Source: Microbacterium halotolerans
GTDB lineage: Bacteria; Actinomycetota; Actinomycetes; Actinomycetales; Microbacteriaceae
Length of the DNA: 64,000 nucleotides
Direction of reading: 5' to 3'
Assembly: GCF_003569805.1 (NCBI RefSeq)
Contig: NZ_KZ984051.1
Span: forward strand, 182,760-246,759
Positions 17,871 through 26,869 of the stretch are shown here, in pieces. The position numbers and the translations under genes were made by a program. Under the pieces are notes generated by a model, which did not search any database, was not told where the DNA came from, and worked only from the letters and a program-made list of their open reading frames with translations. The first letter of the stretch is position 1. The number at the start of each line of letters is the position of its first letter.

Positions 17871-18069
17871 CTGACGACAACGCCGCCAGGTGCCGCCCGC
17901 GGGTGCCGGGTGCGTGCATGGCAAGGCGAAGGAAGGAGGGGCACCGAATGTGCCCCGACTGACGACAACGCCGCCAGGTGCCGCCCGCGGGTGCCGGGTG
18001 CGTGCATGGCAAGGCGGAGGAGGAAGGGGCACCGAATGTGCCCCGCCTGACGACAACGCCGCCAGGTGC
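17871..18069. repeat. Tandem repeat, 88-bp period, 2.3 copies
   Basis: CTGACGACAACGCCGCCAGG recurs at 17871, 17959 and 18047, exactly 88 bp apart. The first two units are nearly identical, including GGGTGCCGGGTGCGTGCATG and GGGGCACCGAATGTGCCCC, which is itself a hairpin (GGGGCAC/GTGCCCC). The third unit stops after about 23 bp. The array fills the 309-bp gap between the PGPGW gene start and the purF stop. No gene is seen there. Confidence 0.9.
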
Positions 18070-18087
18070 GCGCTCGGGGCCCGCGGG

Positions 18088-19569
18088 TCAGGACTCCTGG
18101 GAGGCTTCTACCCAGGCGAGGTACTCCTGCGTCACCGTCTCGGTGACGTACTCGCCGTTGAAGCAGCTCAGGTCCATGTCGTCGAAGCGGGCGCGCTCCT
18201 CGTCGGACTTGCACCCCTCGAGGATGGCGTCGCGGAGGTCCTCGACCTCTTGGTACACCAGGCGGTCGCAGCCGAGCTCCTCGGCGATCTCGGGGATCGT
18301 GCGGCCATGGGCGATGAGCTCGTGGCGGGAGGGCATGTTGATGCCGTACACGTGCGGGTAGCGCACGGGGGGCGCTGCGGAGGCGAACGTCACGCTCTTG
18401 GCGCCGGCCGCGCGTGCCATCTCGATGATCTGACGGCTCGTCGTGCCGCGCACGATCGAGTCATCGATCAGCAGCACGTTCTTGCCCTGGAACTCGCTCG
18501 ACATCGCGTTGAGCTTCTGACGCACGCTCTTCTTGCGCACGGCCTGGCCGGGCATGATGAAGGTGCGGCCGACGTAGCGGTTCTTGTAGAAGCCCTCGCG
18601 GTACTCGATACCGAGCACGCGCGCGACCTCCATCGCCGAGGGCCGCGCCGAATCCGGGATCGGCATGACCACGTCGATCGAGCCCTCCCGCGTGTGCTTG
18701 GCGATCGTCCTGGCGAGCTTCTCCCCCATCCGGAGCCGCGACTCGTAGACGGAGATGCCGTTCATCACCGAGTCGGGGCGCGCGAGGTAGACGTACTCGA
18801 ACGAGCACGGGCGCAGCCGCGGGTCTGCGGCGCACTGCCGCGTGTGCAGGGTGCCGTCGCCCGCGATGAACACGGCCTCGCCCGGTTCGACGTCGCGGAC
18901 GACGTCGTAGTCGGCGTTCTCGAGCACGAGCGATTCGCTCGCGACCACCCACTCGTCGGTGCCGTCCCTGCTCGTCCGGTGCCCGAGGATCAGGGGGCGC
19001 ACGCCGAACGGGTCACGGAAGGCGAGCAGGCCGTAGCCGGCGATCAGCGCGATCGCGGCATAGGCGCCCTCGACGCGCTCGTGCACGCGTGCCACGGCGT
19101 CGAAGACGCGATCCGGCTCGAGGTCGACGCTCGAGCGGGTGGACTGGAGCTCGTTGGCGAGCACGTTCACGAGCAGCTCGGTGTCGGACGACGAGTTCAG
19201 GTGGCGCCTGTCGCGCTTGGCCATGTCACCGGTGAGCTCGCGCGTATTGGTGAGGTTGCCGTTGTGGATCAGCGTGATGCCGTATGGCGCGTTCACGTAG
19301 AAGGGCTGGGCCTCTTCCTCGCTCGACGCGGTGCCCTTGGTCGCGTAGCGCACGTGGCCGAGCCCGACGTTTCCGAGCAGCGAGCGCATATCGCGGGTGC
19401 GGAACGCCTCGCGCACCATGCCGCCCGCTTTGTGCATGTGCATGACGCCGCTCGGTTCCACCGTGGCGATGCCCGTCGCGTCCTGACCGCGATGCTGCAG
19501 AAGGAGGAGGGAGTCGTAGATCCCCTGGTTGACCGGACCGCTTCCGACCATTCCGACGATGCCGCACAT
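18088..19569 (-). CDS. purF: Amidophosphoribosyltransferase
   Basis: A 493-residue enzyme that makes 5-phosphoribosylamine from PRPP and glutamine, the first committed step of purine synthesis. It begins MCGIVGMVG, so the catalytic Cys is residue 2 with no propeptide. The PRPP-binding motif VLLIDDSIVRGTT lies in the phosphoribosyltransferase half. ATG 19569 is chosen because the catalytic Cys must follow it; the open frame extends upstream without similarity. It lies 7 bp after purM in the same operon. Confidence 0.97.
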   Translation of the reverse strand: MCGIVGMVGSGPVNQGIYDSLLLLQHRGQDATGIATVEPSGVMHMHKAGGMVREAFRTRDMRSLLGNVGLGHVRYATKGTASSEEEAQPFYVNAPYGITLIHNGNLTNTRELTGDMAKRDRRHLNSSSDTELLVNVLANELQSTRSSVDLEPDRVFDAVARVHERVEGAYAAIALIAGYGLLAFRDPFGVRPLILGHRTSRDGTDEWVVASESLVLENADYDVVRDVEPGEAVFIAGDGTLHTRQCAADPRLRPCSFEYVYLARPDSVMNGISVYESRLRMGEKLARTIAKHTREGSIDVVMPIPDSARPSAMEVARVLGIEYREGFYKNRYVGRTFIMPGQAVRKKSVRQKLNAMSSEFQGKNVLLIDDSIVRGTTSRQIIEMARAAGAKSVTFASAAPPVRYPHVYGINMPSRHELIAHGRTIPEIAEELGCDRLVYQEVEDLRDAILEGCKSDEERARFDDMDLSCFNGEYVTETVTQEYLAWVEASQES

Positions 19570-19576
19570 GGGGTGG

Positions 19577-20716
19577 TTATTTCGCTCCGTCTCGATATGT
19601 GCCGATGAGGCGGACCGCGCCGCCGTCGACGCCCTTGGCGCCGGATTCGAAGTCTCCGGATGGGCGTGAGCCCGTGCCGACCGTTCCGACCTGCCAGGCC
19701 GGGATGCCGTCTTCCGCGAGCGTCGCGATCGCCTCGCCCGCGACATCCGGTGACACGACCGCGAGGAATCCGATGCCGAGGTTCCAGGTGCCCTCGCTCG
19801 ACTCCAGCGACGTGCCCGCGATGTCGTTCAGCACGCGGAACACGGGGGAAGGGCTCCATGTCGAGCGGTCGATCTCGCTCCAGCTGCCGACGGGCAGCAC
19901 ACGCGCGAGGTTCGCCGCGATGCCGCCGCCGGTCACGTGGCTGAGCGAGTGCACGCCGCCTGGCAGCCTCTCGACGAGTCGCAGCAGCGGAGCGGTGTAC
20001 AGGCGCGTGGGCTCGAGCAGCGCCTCACCCCATGTGGCGCCGAGATCCTCGGAGCGGTCGCCGTAGCCGAGGCCGGCACCGGAGAGGATGTGCCGCACCA
20101 GCGAGTAGCCGTTGGAGTGCAGACCGGATGAGCCGAGCGCCAGCACGACGTCGCCGTCGCGCACCAGCTCGGCGCCGAGCACGCCGTCCGCCTCGACGAC
20201 TCCGGTCGCCGCTCCGGCGACGTCGTAGTCGTCGACGCCCAGCAGGCCGGGGTGCTCCGCGGTCTCGCCGCCGACGAGTGCGGTGCCCGTCGCCGAGCAT
20301 GCGTCGGCGATGCCGCGCACGATGTCGGCGATGCGGTTCGGGACGACCTTGCCGCAGGCGATGTAGTCGGTCATGAAGAGCGGCTTCGCGCCCACCACGG
20401 CGATGTCGTCGACGACCATGCCGACCAGATCCTGGCCGATTGTGTCGTGCTTGTCGATCGCCTGTGCGATCGCGACCTTCGTGCCGACGCCGTCGGTGCT
20501 CGTCGCCAGCAGCGGACGCCGGTAGTCCAGCAGGAAGCTCGCGTCGTGCAGGCCGGCGAAACCGCCGACTCCGCCCATGACCTCTGGTCCGTGGGTCGCC
20601 TTCACCGACGACTTCATCAGCTCGACCGCGAGGTCGCCCGCCGCGGTGTCGACGCCGGCCGCCGAGTACGTCGAACTACTGGCGCTGGTGCGCTGGCTGG
20701 TGGGCTCGGGTTCCAC
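19577..20716 (-). CDS. purM: Phosphoribosylformylglycinamidine cyclo-ligase (AIR synthetase)
   Basis: A 379-residue enzyme that closes the imidazole ring of FGAM using ATP. Family landmarks are YSAAGVDTAAGD, STDGVGTK, DDIAVVGAKPLF, GGETAEHPG and HVTGGGIAANL. GTG 20716 is preceded by TAAGCT 6 nt upstream, with no ribosome site, so the transcript appears leaderless. It is the first gene of the purM-purF operon. Confidence 0.97.
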   Translation of the reverse strand: MEPEPTSQRTSASSSTYSAAGVDTAAGDLAVELMKSSVKATHGPEVMGGVGGFAGLHDASFLLDYRRPLLATSTDGVGTKVAIAQAIDKHDTIGQDLVGMVVDDIAVVGAKPLFMTDYIACGKVVPNRIADIVRGIADACSATGTALVGGETAEHPGLLGVDDYDVAGAATGVVEADGVLGAELVRDGDVVLALGSSGLHSNGYSLVRHILSGAGLGYGDRSEDLGATWGEALLEPTRLYTAPLLRLVERLPGGVHSLSHVTGGGIAANLARVLPVGSWSEIDRSTWSPSPVFRVLNDIAGTSLESSEGTWNLGIGFLAVVSPDVAGEAIATLAEDGIPAWQVGTVGTGSRPSGDFESGAKGVDGGAVRLIGTYRDGAK

Positions 20717-20830
20717 CAGAACAGCTTACGTCACCACCACCGCAGCGCCGCACCACCGCTGGGACGCCGTCCGGTCGTCGTTCTCGCGCCTGACGCCGCG
20801 CTCGAACAGCGCGCGCATAGAGTAGAGACA
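20716..20830. promoter_or_regulatory. Divergent leaderless promoters of purM and the 20830 gene
   Basis: Minus strand: TAAGCT (20723-20728), 6 nt, GTG of purM at 20716. Plus strand: TAGAGT (20818-20823), 6 nt, ATG at 20830. Both match the TANNNT -10 form and both place the start codon at the expected transcription start. No ribosome site precedes either gene. Confidence 0.75.
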
Positions 20831-21408
20831 TGCACACGGCAGGCTCCTGGCGGGTCGACGAGGGGACGGACTCCGCGGTGCTCGCCGCGCTCTATCTGCG
20901 TTCCGCTCTGGGCATTCGGGTTCCACCCGAGCTGCCGCCGCTGCGTGAGGCGCCGACGTCGATGGAACCCGCGGGCGAGGAGCTCGAAGCGCAGTGGCAC
21001 CAGTTCTGGCAGATGACGGTGGAGCCGGAGGCGCATCCCGCCGACGTGCCGCTCGACCTGGTCGACGGCTTCGGCACGCTCATCGCGCTGCCCCGCACGG
21101 CGGAGGTGCTGCGCCGTGCGTCCGCACCGCTCGCCGCGGACGTGCTCGCGTTCGTCGAACGCACCCAGCGACGGCTGCAAGCGGCGGATCAGGCGACCGA
21201 CCTGACCTGGACCAACGCGGTGCAGGCCGAGGAGCAGCGCAGGGGCCGTGCGGCGAGTCCGTTCCTGCTGCGGGTGCAGATCCTCCCGTTCGCCCAGCGG
21301 GGCGCGTGGTGGATCGGCCGACTCACGATCGCCGTCTCCGACGGGCTGCGAGGAGACGTCGTCGCATTCGGCGCCGCCATCCGGCCCGTCGTCGCCGACG
21401 TGTTCTGA
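20830..21408 (+). CDS. Conserved hypothetical protein next to purM
   Basis: A 192-residue soluble protein with no membrane helix and no recognisable catalytic motif. Tryptophans cluster at the centre and end (WHQFWQMTV, GAWWIGRLTIAVSD). Divergent from purM and with a leaderless promoter. Homologues in related genomes are sometimes labelled zinc-binding alcohol dehydrogenase; nothing here supports that name (no GHE or Cys-rich zinc site). Confidence 0.75.
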   Translation: MHTAGSWRVDEGTDSAVLAALYLRSALGIRVPPELPPLREAPTSMEPAGEELEAQWHQFWQMTVEPEAHPADVPLDLVDGFGTLIALPRTAEVLRRASAPLAADVLAFVERTQRRLQAADQATDLTWTNAVQAEEQRRGRAASPFLLRVQILPFAQRGAWWIGRLTIAVSDGLRGDVVAFGAAIRPVVADVF

Positions 21409-21543
21409 GGGCTCGGTCGCGCTCCGGTCGGCGACGTCGCCTGCCTGGCGGTGCGGACATCGTGCCGGGCAGGACGGTCAGGCAGCCGCTCTCACGTGGA
21501 GGTCCGTCTTCGTCGCTCGCGGGACGGTCCGGTCATCCGGAGT

Positions 21544-21876
21544 TCAGTCCTCCGGATCCTCCGTGACCTCGTGCACGGCCCTGATCTGCTGGGTCCTGCG
21601 ACCGATCGTGCGGTCGAGGACGAGCGCGACGAGCATGCCGAGGGCGATCCCGGCCGGCACGCACCAGAGCAGCACGAACCCGAACACCTGGCTGGTCGAG
21701 TACTCGACCTCGGTGTAGCGACTGGGCTCATCCGTGCCGTTGAAGACCGTCGTGAGGACGAGCGCGGCGACGATGCCCGCCATCGCCCCGAGCGCGGCGA
21801 AGACGCCGTACCTGGGAGCCCGCCGCGCGCGGACGACGGATTCGTCAGAACGCGACTCGGGCGTGGGGGAATCCAT
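21544..21876 (-). CDS. Small membrane protein with two helices
   Basis: A 110-residue protein with helices GVFAALGAMAGIVAALVL (about 24-42) and VFGFVLLWCVPAGIALGM (about 64-81), a charged N-terminus and an acidic C-terminus. The 21-bp region upstream holds GGGGAT close to ATG 21876. It belongs to the conserved purM neighbourhood of actinobacteria; its function is unknown. Confidence 0.75.
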   Translation of the reverse strand: MDSPTPESRSDESVVRARRAPRYGVFAALGAMAGIVAALVLTTVFNGTDEPSRYTEVEYSTSQVFGFVLLWCVPAGIALGMLVALVLDRTIGRRTQQIRAVHEVTEDPED

Positions 21877-21940
21877 ATCCCCATTGAAGCACCGTGCGGC
21901 TGGGAGATCGACGACCGGATGCTGCCGTGGGCACCGCTGG

Positions 21941-22294
21941 TCAGGGGCGAAGCGGGAGGAGGGGGGACAGGTCGGCCCTGGTGCCCGAAACGCTGACGGC
22001 GCCGGATGCGACGGCCTCGTCCCAGCCGAGCTCGCCCGTGGCGAGCGCGACCCAGGTCTCGGCGTCGGTCTCGATGACGTTGGGCGGGGTGCCTCTGGTG
22101 TGCTGCGGGCCCTGCACCACCTGCACGGCGCCGAACGGCGGCACCCTCACCTCGACGCTCTTGCCCGGCGCGCGCTCCTCGAGCAGCTGCAGCAGATAGC
22201 GAACCGCCGTCGCGGTCTCCGCTCTGCCTGCTCCGCCGCCGCGCACGGCGTCGACTCCCGCGCGCCCCTCCCCCATCTGGATCTTCCGCACCAT
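21941..22294 (-). CDS. Sterol carrier family protein (SCP2-like)
   Basis: A 117-residue protein with GKSVEVRVPPFGAVQVVQGP, HTRGTPPNVIETDAETWVAL and a final SGTRADLSPLLPL, the pattern of the actinobacterial sterol-carrier-like family that maps near purF/purM. ATG 22294 follows GAAAGGGG. Presumed lipid-binding fold; the biological role is not known. Confidence 0.85.
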   Translation of the reverse strand: MVRKIQMGEGRAGVDAVRGGGAGRAETATAVRYLLQLLEERAPGKSVEVRVPPFGAVQVVQGPQHTRGTPPNVIETDAETWVALATGELGWDEAVASGAVSVSGTRADLSPLLPLRP

Positions 22295-22345
22295 CCGATG
22301 CCCCTTTCCTCAGTCACGCGGCGCGTGAGCGTGCACCTCGTATCC

Positions 22346-22384
22346 GAGCGTGCCGAGTTGTTGTCGCGAACAAGTGGCACGCTC
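22346..22384. repeat. Intergenic palindromic element, family F
   Basis: GAGCGTGCC (22346-22354) and GGCACGCTC (22376-22384) pair, with an inner TTGTT / AACAA pair around GTCGCG. It lies between the end of the BisC-type gene and the start of the sterol-carrier gene (both minus). A further ACACGCTCGG follows at about 22396. Confidence 0.65.
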
Positions 22385-22408
22385 AGCGGCACGTGACACG
22401 CTCGGCGG

Positions 22409-24673
22409 TCAGGAGGACAGCCGCGGCAGGTCGAACGCCTCGACGCGCGGGGGTTCGGCGGCGTAGCGCTCGACCTCGACGCGCGCGGTCTGCGCTGTGG
22501 GGCCCTGTGCGAGCTTCGAAGTGCCGCGGTCGGCGGTGAGCACGTTCGGGTTGCCGTGCCGCTCCAACCCCGAATCTCCGTCGAGGTCGAGCCATGCGCC
22601 GGTCGGCAGCGCGACGACGCCAGGCATCACATCAGCGGTGACGACGACGCCCGCCAGACAGGCGCCGCGATCGTTGAACAGCCGGATGACATCGCCGTCG
22701 GCGATGCCGCGCGCGGCAGCGTCATCCGGGTTCATGCGACACGCTTCGCGCCCGGCGACCTTCGCGGCACGGCTGAGCGCACCGACGTCCATCTGGGAGT
22801 GCAGCCGCGTCGACGGCTGGTGCGAGATCAGGTGCAGCGGGTATGCGGCGCCTGCGACGTCCTCGTGCTTGTCGAACCAGGCCGGATGCCCGATGCAGTC
22901 GTCGTAGCCGAACGAGTCGATGGTCTCGGAGAAGATCTCGATCCTCCCGCTCGGCGTGGGCAGCGGCGCGCCCTCGACGAACTCGCGCATCAGGCTGCGC
23001 GGCGGGCGAACGGGAACGCGTGCGTACCCCTGCTCCCAGAACGCGTCGAAGTCGGGAAGCTCGATGCCGTGCGCATCGGCGTCGGCGCGCGACGTCTCGT
23101 ATACGCTCCGCAGCGTCGCACCCTCGTCGAACACGTCAGCGCACCCGAGCCTCGACGCGATCCGGTGCAGGATATCCCGATCGTCGAGCGCCTCGCCGAC
23201 CGGGTCGATGGCTCGCTTCATCGCGAGGATCCAGGTGTCGTTCGACTTCGCACCGATGTCGTCGCGCTCGAGTGAGGTCGTCGCGGGAAGCACGATGTCA
23301 GCGCGCTTCGCCGTCGACGTCCACCACGGCTCCTGCACGATCACGGTGTCGGGCCGCTGCCACGCGGCCTGCATGCGCGTCAGGTCCTGATGATGGTGGA
23401 AGGGGTTGCCGCCCGCCCAGTAGATGAGGCGGATGTCCGGATAGGTGCGCCGCTCGCCGTTGAAGTCGTATTCGGCACCGGGGTTCTCCAGTGCGTCGAC
23501 GATGCGGGCGACCGGGATCTCCTTCCCGGCGAGCGGATTGCGCAGCTTCGGCGCCTGCGGCACGGCGAAGGGCTGGCGCGTCGACCCGACGCCGTCCTCC
23601 GACCCGAATCCGATGCCGAAGCCCTCGCCGGGGCGCCCGAGACGACCGAGCATCGAGGCGAGGACGACCGTCATCCAGTGCGGCTGCTCGCCGTGCTCCG
23701 CGCGCTGCAGCGACCAGGTCGCGGTGATGAGCGTGCGCGTTCCGGCGAGATCACGCGCAAGTGCCCGAATGTCATCGGCCGGCACGCCGGTGATCGCGCT
23801 CGCCCAATCGGCGGTCTTCTCTTCCCCGTCTGTCTCGCCGCGCAGGTATGCGGCGAACCGGTCGAAGCCGACGGTGTGGGCGTCGAGGAAGGCACGGTCG
23901 GCGCGCTCTTCGTCGAGCAGTGTGTGCGCGAGGCCGATGAGGAGAGCGGTATCGGTTCCCGGCCGGATCGGCAGCCACTCGACTGCGTCGCCGCCGGGGG
24001 ATTCGCCTCTGATCGGGTTGACGCTGATCGCACGCACGCCGGAGCGGAGCACCTTCTCGAAGCCGGGGACGCCGCGGTGGGCGCCCATGCCGCCCGACTC
24101 GACCTTCATGCTGCGCGTCGGCACGCCGCCGAGCATCAGCCAGGTCTCGGTGTTCTCGGCGATCTCGTCCCAGGTGTGCGAATCGGCGACGTTGGCGTCA
24201 TAGCCGATCACCCGCGGCAGGATCACGCTCGAAGCGCCGTGGCTGTACGTTCCGGTCGATCCCGTGTACCCGCCGCTCGCTGCGAGCAGGCGCTTCAGCT
24301 GGCTCTGCGCGTGGTGGAAGCGCCCGGCGCTCGACCAGCCGTAGCTGCCGCCGTACACCGACGCCGGGCCGTGCTCGTCGTGCACGCGGGCGATCTCGCG
24401 GGCGACCAGGTCTGTCGCGGTGTTCCAGTCGACCTCGACGAACTCGTCGTCGCCGCGCGGAGCCTCGTCTCGGGAGCGGCCCTCGAGCCAGCCGCGCCGG
24501 ACCGCCGGCCGCAGCACGCGGTTGTCCGCGTGCACGGCGCCCGGCATGTTCTCCAGCAGATCGGCCGGGAGCCCGTCTGCTTCGAAGGGCACGGCCTCGA
24601 CGAACCTGCCGTCCTCGACGCGCGCGCGGAACGCGCCCCAGTGGGAGCTGTGGATCACGCCGACGTCTGCCAT
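22409..24673 (-). CDS. Molybdopterin-dependent oxidoreductase, BisC/TorA/DMSO-reductase type
   Basis: A 754-residue single-subunit enzyme of the bis-MGD family. GGSYGWSSAGRFHHAQSQLKR near residue 98-118 is the active-site segment whose Ser coordinates Mo in DMSO and biotin sulfoxide reductases. QEPWWTSTAKRADIVLPATT and the C-terminal GTSKLAQGPTAQTA of the cofactor-binding fold also match. No Tat signal and no N-terminal iron-sulfur Cys set are present, so it is cytoplasmic and BisC-like: reduction of biotin sulfoxide or methionine sulfoxide is likely. ATG 24673 has GAAAAT 6 nt upstream and looks leaderless. No partner subunit or chaperone is adjacent. Confidence 0.9.
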   Translation of the reverse strand: MADVGVIHSSHWGAFRARVEDGRFVEAVPFEADGLPADLLENMPGAVHADNRVLRPAVRRGWLEGRSRDEAPRGDDEFVEVDWNTATDLVAREIARVHDEHGPASVYGGSYGWSSAGRFHHAQSQLKRLLAASGGYTGSTGTYSHGASSVILPRVIGYDANVADSHTWDEIAENTETWLMLGGVPTRSMKVESGGMGAHRGVPGFEKVLRSGVRAISVNPIRGESPGGDAVEWLPIRPGTDTALLIGLAHTLLDEERADRAFLDAHTVGFDRFAAYLRGETDGEEKTADWASAITGVPADDIRALARDLAGTRTLITATWSLQRAEHGEQPHWMTVVLASMLGRLGRPGEGFGIGFGSEDGVGSTRQPFAVPQAPKLRNPLAGKEIPVARIVDALENPGAEYDFNGERRTYPDIRLIYWAGGNPFHHHQDLTRMQAAWQRPDTVIVQEPWWTSTAKRADIVLPATTSLERDDIGAKSNDTWILAMKRAIDPVGEALDDRDILHRIASRLGCADVFDEGATLRSVYETSRADADAHGIELPDFDAFWEQGYARVPVRPPRSLMREFVEGAPLPTPSGRIEIFSETIDSFGYDDCIGHPAWFDKHEDVAGAAYPLHLISHQPSTRLHSQMDVGALSRAAKVAGREACRMNPDDAAARGIADGDVIRLFNDRGACLAGVVVTADVMPGVVALPTGAWLDLDGDSGLERHGNPNVLTADRGTSKLAQGPTAQTARVEVERYAAEPPRVEAFDLPRLSS

Positions 24674-24710
24674 ACAGCGATTTTCGCACGGACGGGCATC
24701 CGGGCGTCCT

Positions 24711-24806
24711 GACACAACGCAGTCGATCCGCGTGCACGGATTCTCCGAGGCGCGGCTTCTCGCCCCTCTCGGCTACCTGTCCCGCTGCCCCTCCTGCGTT
24801 GTGCTC
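24711..24806. repeat. Intergenic palindromic element, family B, copy 1
   Basis: Starts GACACAACGCAGTCGATCC and ends CTGCGTTGTGCTC; CACAACGCAG and CTGCGTTGTG are inverted arms about 70 bp apart. With copy 2 it fills the 334-bp gap between the BisC-type gene and purD, where no gene is seen. Confidence 0.8.
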
Positions 24807-24870
24807 GGTGCCGAGACGGGATGCCCGACACGTCGCCGACGCTACGGCCAGCTGGCACCGCAACGCCCCG

Positions 24871-24966
24871 AACACAACGCAGTCGATCCGGATGCTGACC
24901 GCAGCCGACCCACGGCATTCCGCAGGAACCGAGTCGCTGACCCGCCGATTCTCCTGCGTTGCGCTC
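24871..24966. repeat. Intergenic palindromic element, family B, copy 2
   Basis: AACACAACGCAGTCGATCCGG at the left and CTCCTGCGTTGCGCTC at the right, in the same orientation as copy 1 and exactly 160 bp from it. The centre differs from copy 1, so the arms are more conserved than the core. Confidence 0.8.
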
Positions 24967-24994
24967 AGGAGTGTTAGGTGCCCGTGGCGGGAAG

Positions 24995-25000
24995 TACCCT
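24995..25000 (+). promoter_or_regulatory. Leaderless -10 element of purD
   Basis: TACCCT fits TANNNT and ends 7 nt before GTG 25008. GGGAGG between them is too close to the start to work as a ribosome site. Confidence 0.6.
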
Positions 25001-25007
25001 GGGAGGC

Positions 25008-26273
25008 GTGAAGATCCTGGTTCTCGGCTCCGGTGCACGCGAGCACGCCATCATCCTTGCCCTCGCAGGCGAAGGCGCAGGCCACGAGGTGTTCGCCGCT
25101 TCCGGCAACGCCGGCATCGCGCGCGACGCGACGATCGTCGACGTCGACATGCTCGACGGTGCGGCCGTGTCCTCGTTCGCGAATGAGAACGGCATCGGCC
25201 TCGTGGTCATCGGGCCCGAGGCGCCGCTGGTCGCGGGCGTCGCCGATGAGCTGCGCGAACGCGGCATCCCGGTGTTCGGTCCTGGGAAGGCTGCCGCGCA
25301 GCTCGAGGGTTCGAAGGGCTTCGCCAAGCGCATCATGGACGAGGCGAACGTGCCCACGGGCCGCGCGGCCCGTGCGGCGAGCGCCGATGAGGTCGCCGCG
25401 GCGCTCGATGAGTTCGGCGCGCCCTACGTGGTCAAGGCCGACGGGCTCGCCGCAGGCAAGGGCGTCATCGTGACCGAGGACCGCGCGGCCGCCCTCGCGC
25501 ACGCCGAGGAGTACCTGCCAGGCGGCCCCGTGCTGATCGAAGAGTTCCTCTCCGGCCCGGAGGTGTCGCTGTTCTTCCTCAGCGACGGCGACACGGTGCG
25601 CGCGCTCAGCCCCGCGCAGGACTTCAAGCGTGCGCTCGACGGCGACGAGGGCCCCAACACCGGCGGCATGGGCGCCTACTCGCCGCTGCCATGGCTCGCC
25701 GACAGCTTCGGCGACGAGGCCGCGTTCGTCGACGAGGTGACGAACACGATCGCGATGCCGGTCATCCGGCAGCTCGACGCGGAGGGCACGCCCTTCATCG
25801 GCCTGCTGTACGCGGGCCTGATCATCACCGACGACGGCGTGAAGGTCATCGAGTTCAACGCGCGCTTCGGCGACCCCGAGACCCAGATCGTGCTGCCGCG
25901 CCTTGAGACGCCGCTGTCGCAGCTGCTGCTCGCCGCTGCCAACGGCACGCTCGAGGACCAGCCGGCGCCGACGTTCTCCGACGAGGTCGCCGTCACGGTC
26001 GTGCTGGCCAGTGAGGGCTACCCGGAGGCGCCCGTGAAGGGGCGCGAGATCACCGGCCTCGCCGATGCCGAGGCTGTCGAGGGAGTGCATATCGCGCACG
26101 CGGCGACGGCCGAGCGCGACGGCGCGCTGACCGCCACCGGCGGCCGAGTGCTGAACGTGGTCGCCCGCGGCGCCGACATCGCCCAGGCCCGCGCCCGCGC
26201 GTACGAGGCGATGGAGCGCATCGGGCTCGAGGGCGGTCAGTTCCGCACCGACATCGCGGCGAAGGCCGCATAG
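25008..26273 (+). CDS. purD: Phosphoribosylamine--glycine ligase (GAR synthetase)
   Basis: A 421-residue ATP-grasp enzyme that joins glycine to phosphoribosylamine, the step after PurF. It begins [15 protein letters not shown] and contains [33 protein letters not shown] and [12 protein letters not shown], all PurD signatures. GTG 25008 is chosen to give the standard N-terminus. It faces away from the BisC-type gene. Its last codons are duplicated just downstream. Confidence 0.97.
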   Translation: MKILVLGSGAREHAIILALAGEGAGHEVFAASGNAGIARDATIVDVDMLDGAAVSSFANENGIGLVVIGPEAPLVAGVADELRERGIPVFGPGKAAAQLEGSKGFAKRIMDEANVPTGRAARAASADEVAAALDEFGAPYVVKADGLAAGKGVIVTEDRAAALAHAEEYLPGGPVLIEEFLSGPEVSLFFLSDGDTVRALSPAQDFKRALDGDEGPNTGGMGAYSPLPWLADSFGDEAAFVDEVTNTIAMPVIRQLDAEGTPFIGLLYAGLIITDDGVKVIEFNARFGDPETQIVLPRLETPLSQLLLAAANGTLEDQPAPTFSDEVAVTVVLASEGYPEAPVKGREITGLADAEAVEGVHIAHAATAERDGALTATGGRVLNVVARGADIAQARARAYEAMERIGLEGGQFRTDIAAKAA

Positions 26274-26282
26274 CACCGCACC

Positions 26283-26360
26283 CACGACGCGATCAGCCGC
26301 CTCGTGCTCGAACGCGGTCGCTTCCGCACCGATATCGCGGCGAAGGCCGCGCAGCGCCGC
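26283..26360 (+). pseudogene. Duplicated tail of purD
   Basis: TTCCGCACCGATATCGCGGC and the following GAAGGCCGC (26320-26350) repeat the true purD end (from about 26240) with a few substitutions, 81 bp downstream. The frame reads [10 protein letters not shown] in both, but in the copy the stop is lost. It is a relic of a local tandem duplication and is not a separate gene. Confidence 0.7.
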
Positions 26361-26390
26361 CGGATGGAGATCCGGCGTACGCTGACGGCC

Positions 26391-26759
26391 ATGGAATTCA
26401 CCGGCGTGGAAGACTGCGGCAACTCTCCGAAGAACCTGCGGCTCGCGCGGTGGGAGCATTCGCTCGCGCTCGGCGAGTGGGACGAGGTCGCCGCGATGCT
26501 CACCGACGAGACGCGGCTCGAGGTCGCCTCGCGGGGAGCACTCGACGCGACGACCGGCTCCGACGTTCTCGACCGGCTCCGCGACATCCGGGACGAGCTC
26601 ACCGGAGGTGCCGTAGAGGCAGCCCTCACGCACGGCAGGGAGGGCGCGACCTGGGGCTCGTGGCAGCGTCCGGATGGGCAGGTGCAGTTCGCGCACGCGT
26701 TCCGGTTCGCAACTGTCAAGGCCGACCGGTTCGCGCTGATCCGATTCGTGCACTCCTGA
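26391..26759 (+). CDS. Small NTF2-like protein of unknown function
   Basis: A 122-residue protein; the layout (LARWEHSLALGEWDEVAAMLTDETRLEV, later QFAHAFRFATVKADRFALIRFV) resembles the SnoaL/NTF2-like fold used by small enzymes and binding proteins. TACGCT ends 7 nt before ATG 26391, so it is likely leaderless. Located between purD and purC. Function cannot be given. Confidence 0.7.
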   Translation: MEFTGVEDCGNSPKNLRLARWEHSLALGEWDEVAAMLTDETRLEVASRGALDATTGSDVLDRLRDIRDELTGGAVEAALTHGREGATWGSWQRPDGQVQFAHAFRFATVKADRFALIRFVHS

Positions 26760-26869
26760 AGCCCGCCGGTCCGCGTCGTCCGACGCCGGACGATCGACGG
26801 CGCACGCGGGCGGATGATGGGGAGTTCTGCCAGTTGCCTGCTCCGGCCGCATTCGCCACAATCGGAGAC

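Noticed and set aside
24711..24966. Possible CRISPR-like repeats (family B copies)
   Set aside because: Units are palindromic, 160 bp apart with only two together, variable in sequence, and no cas gene is near.
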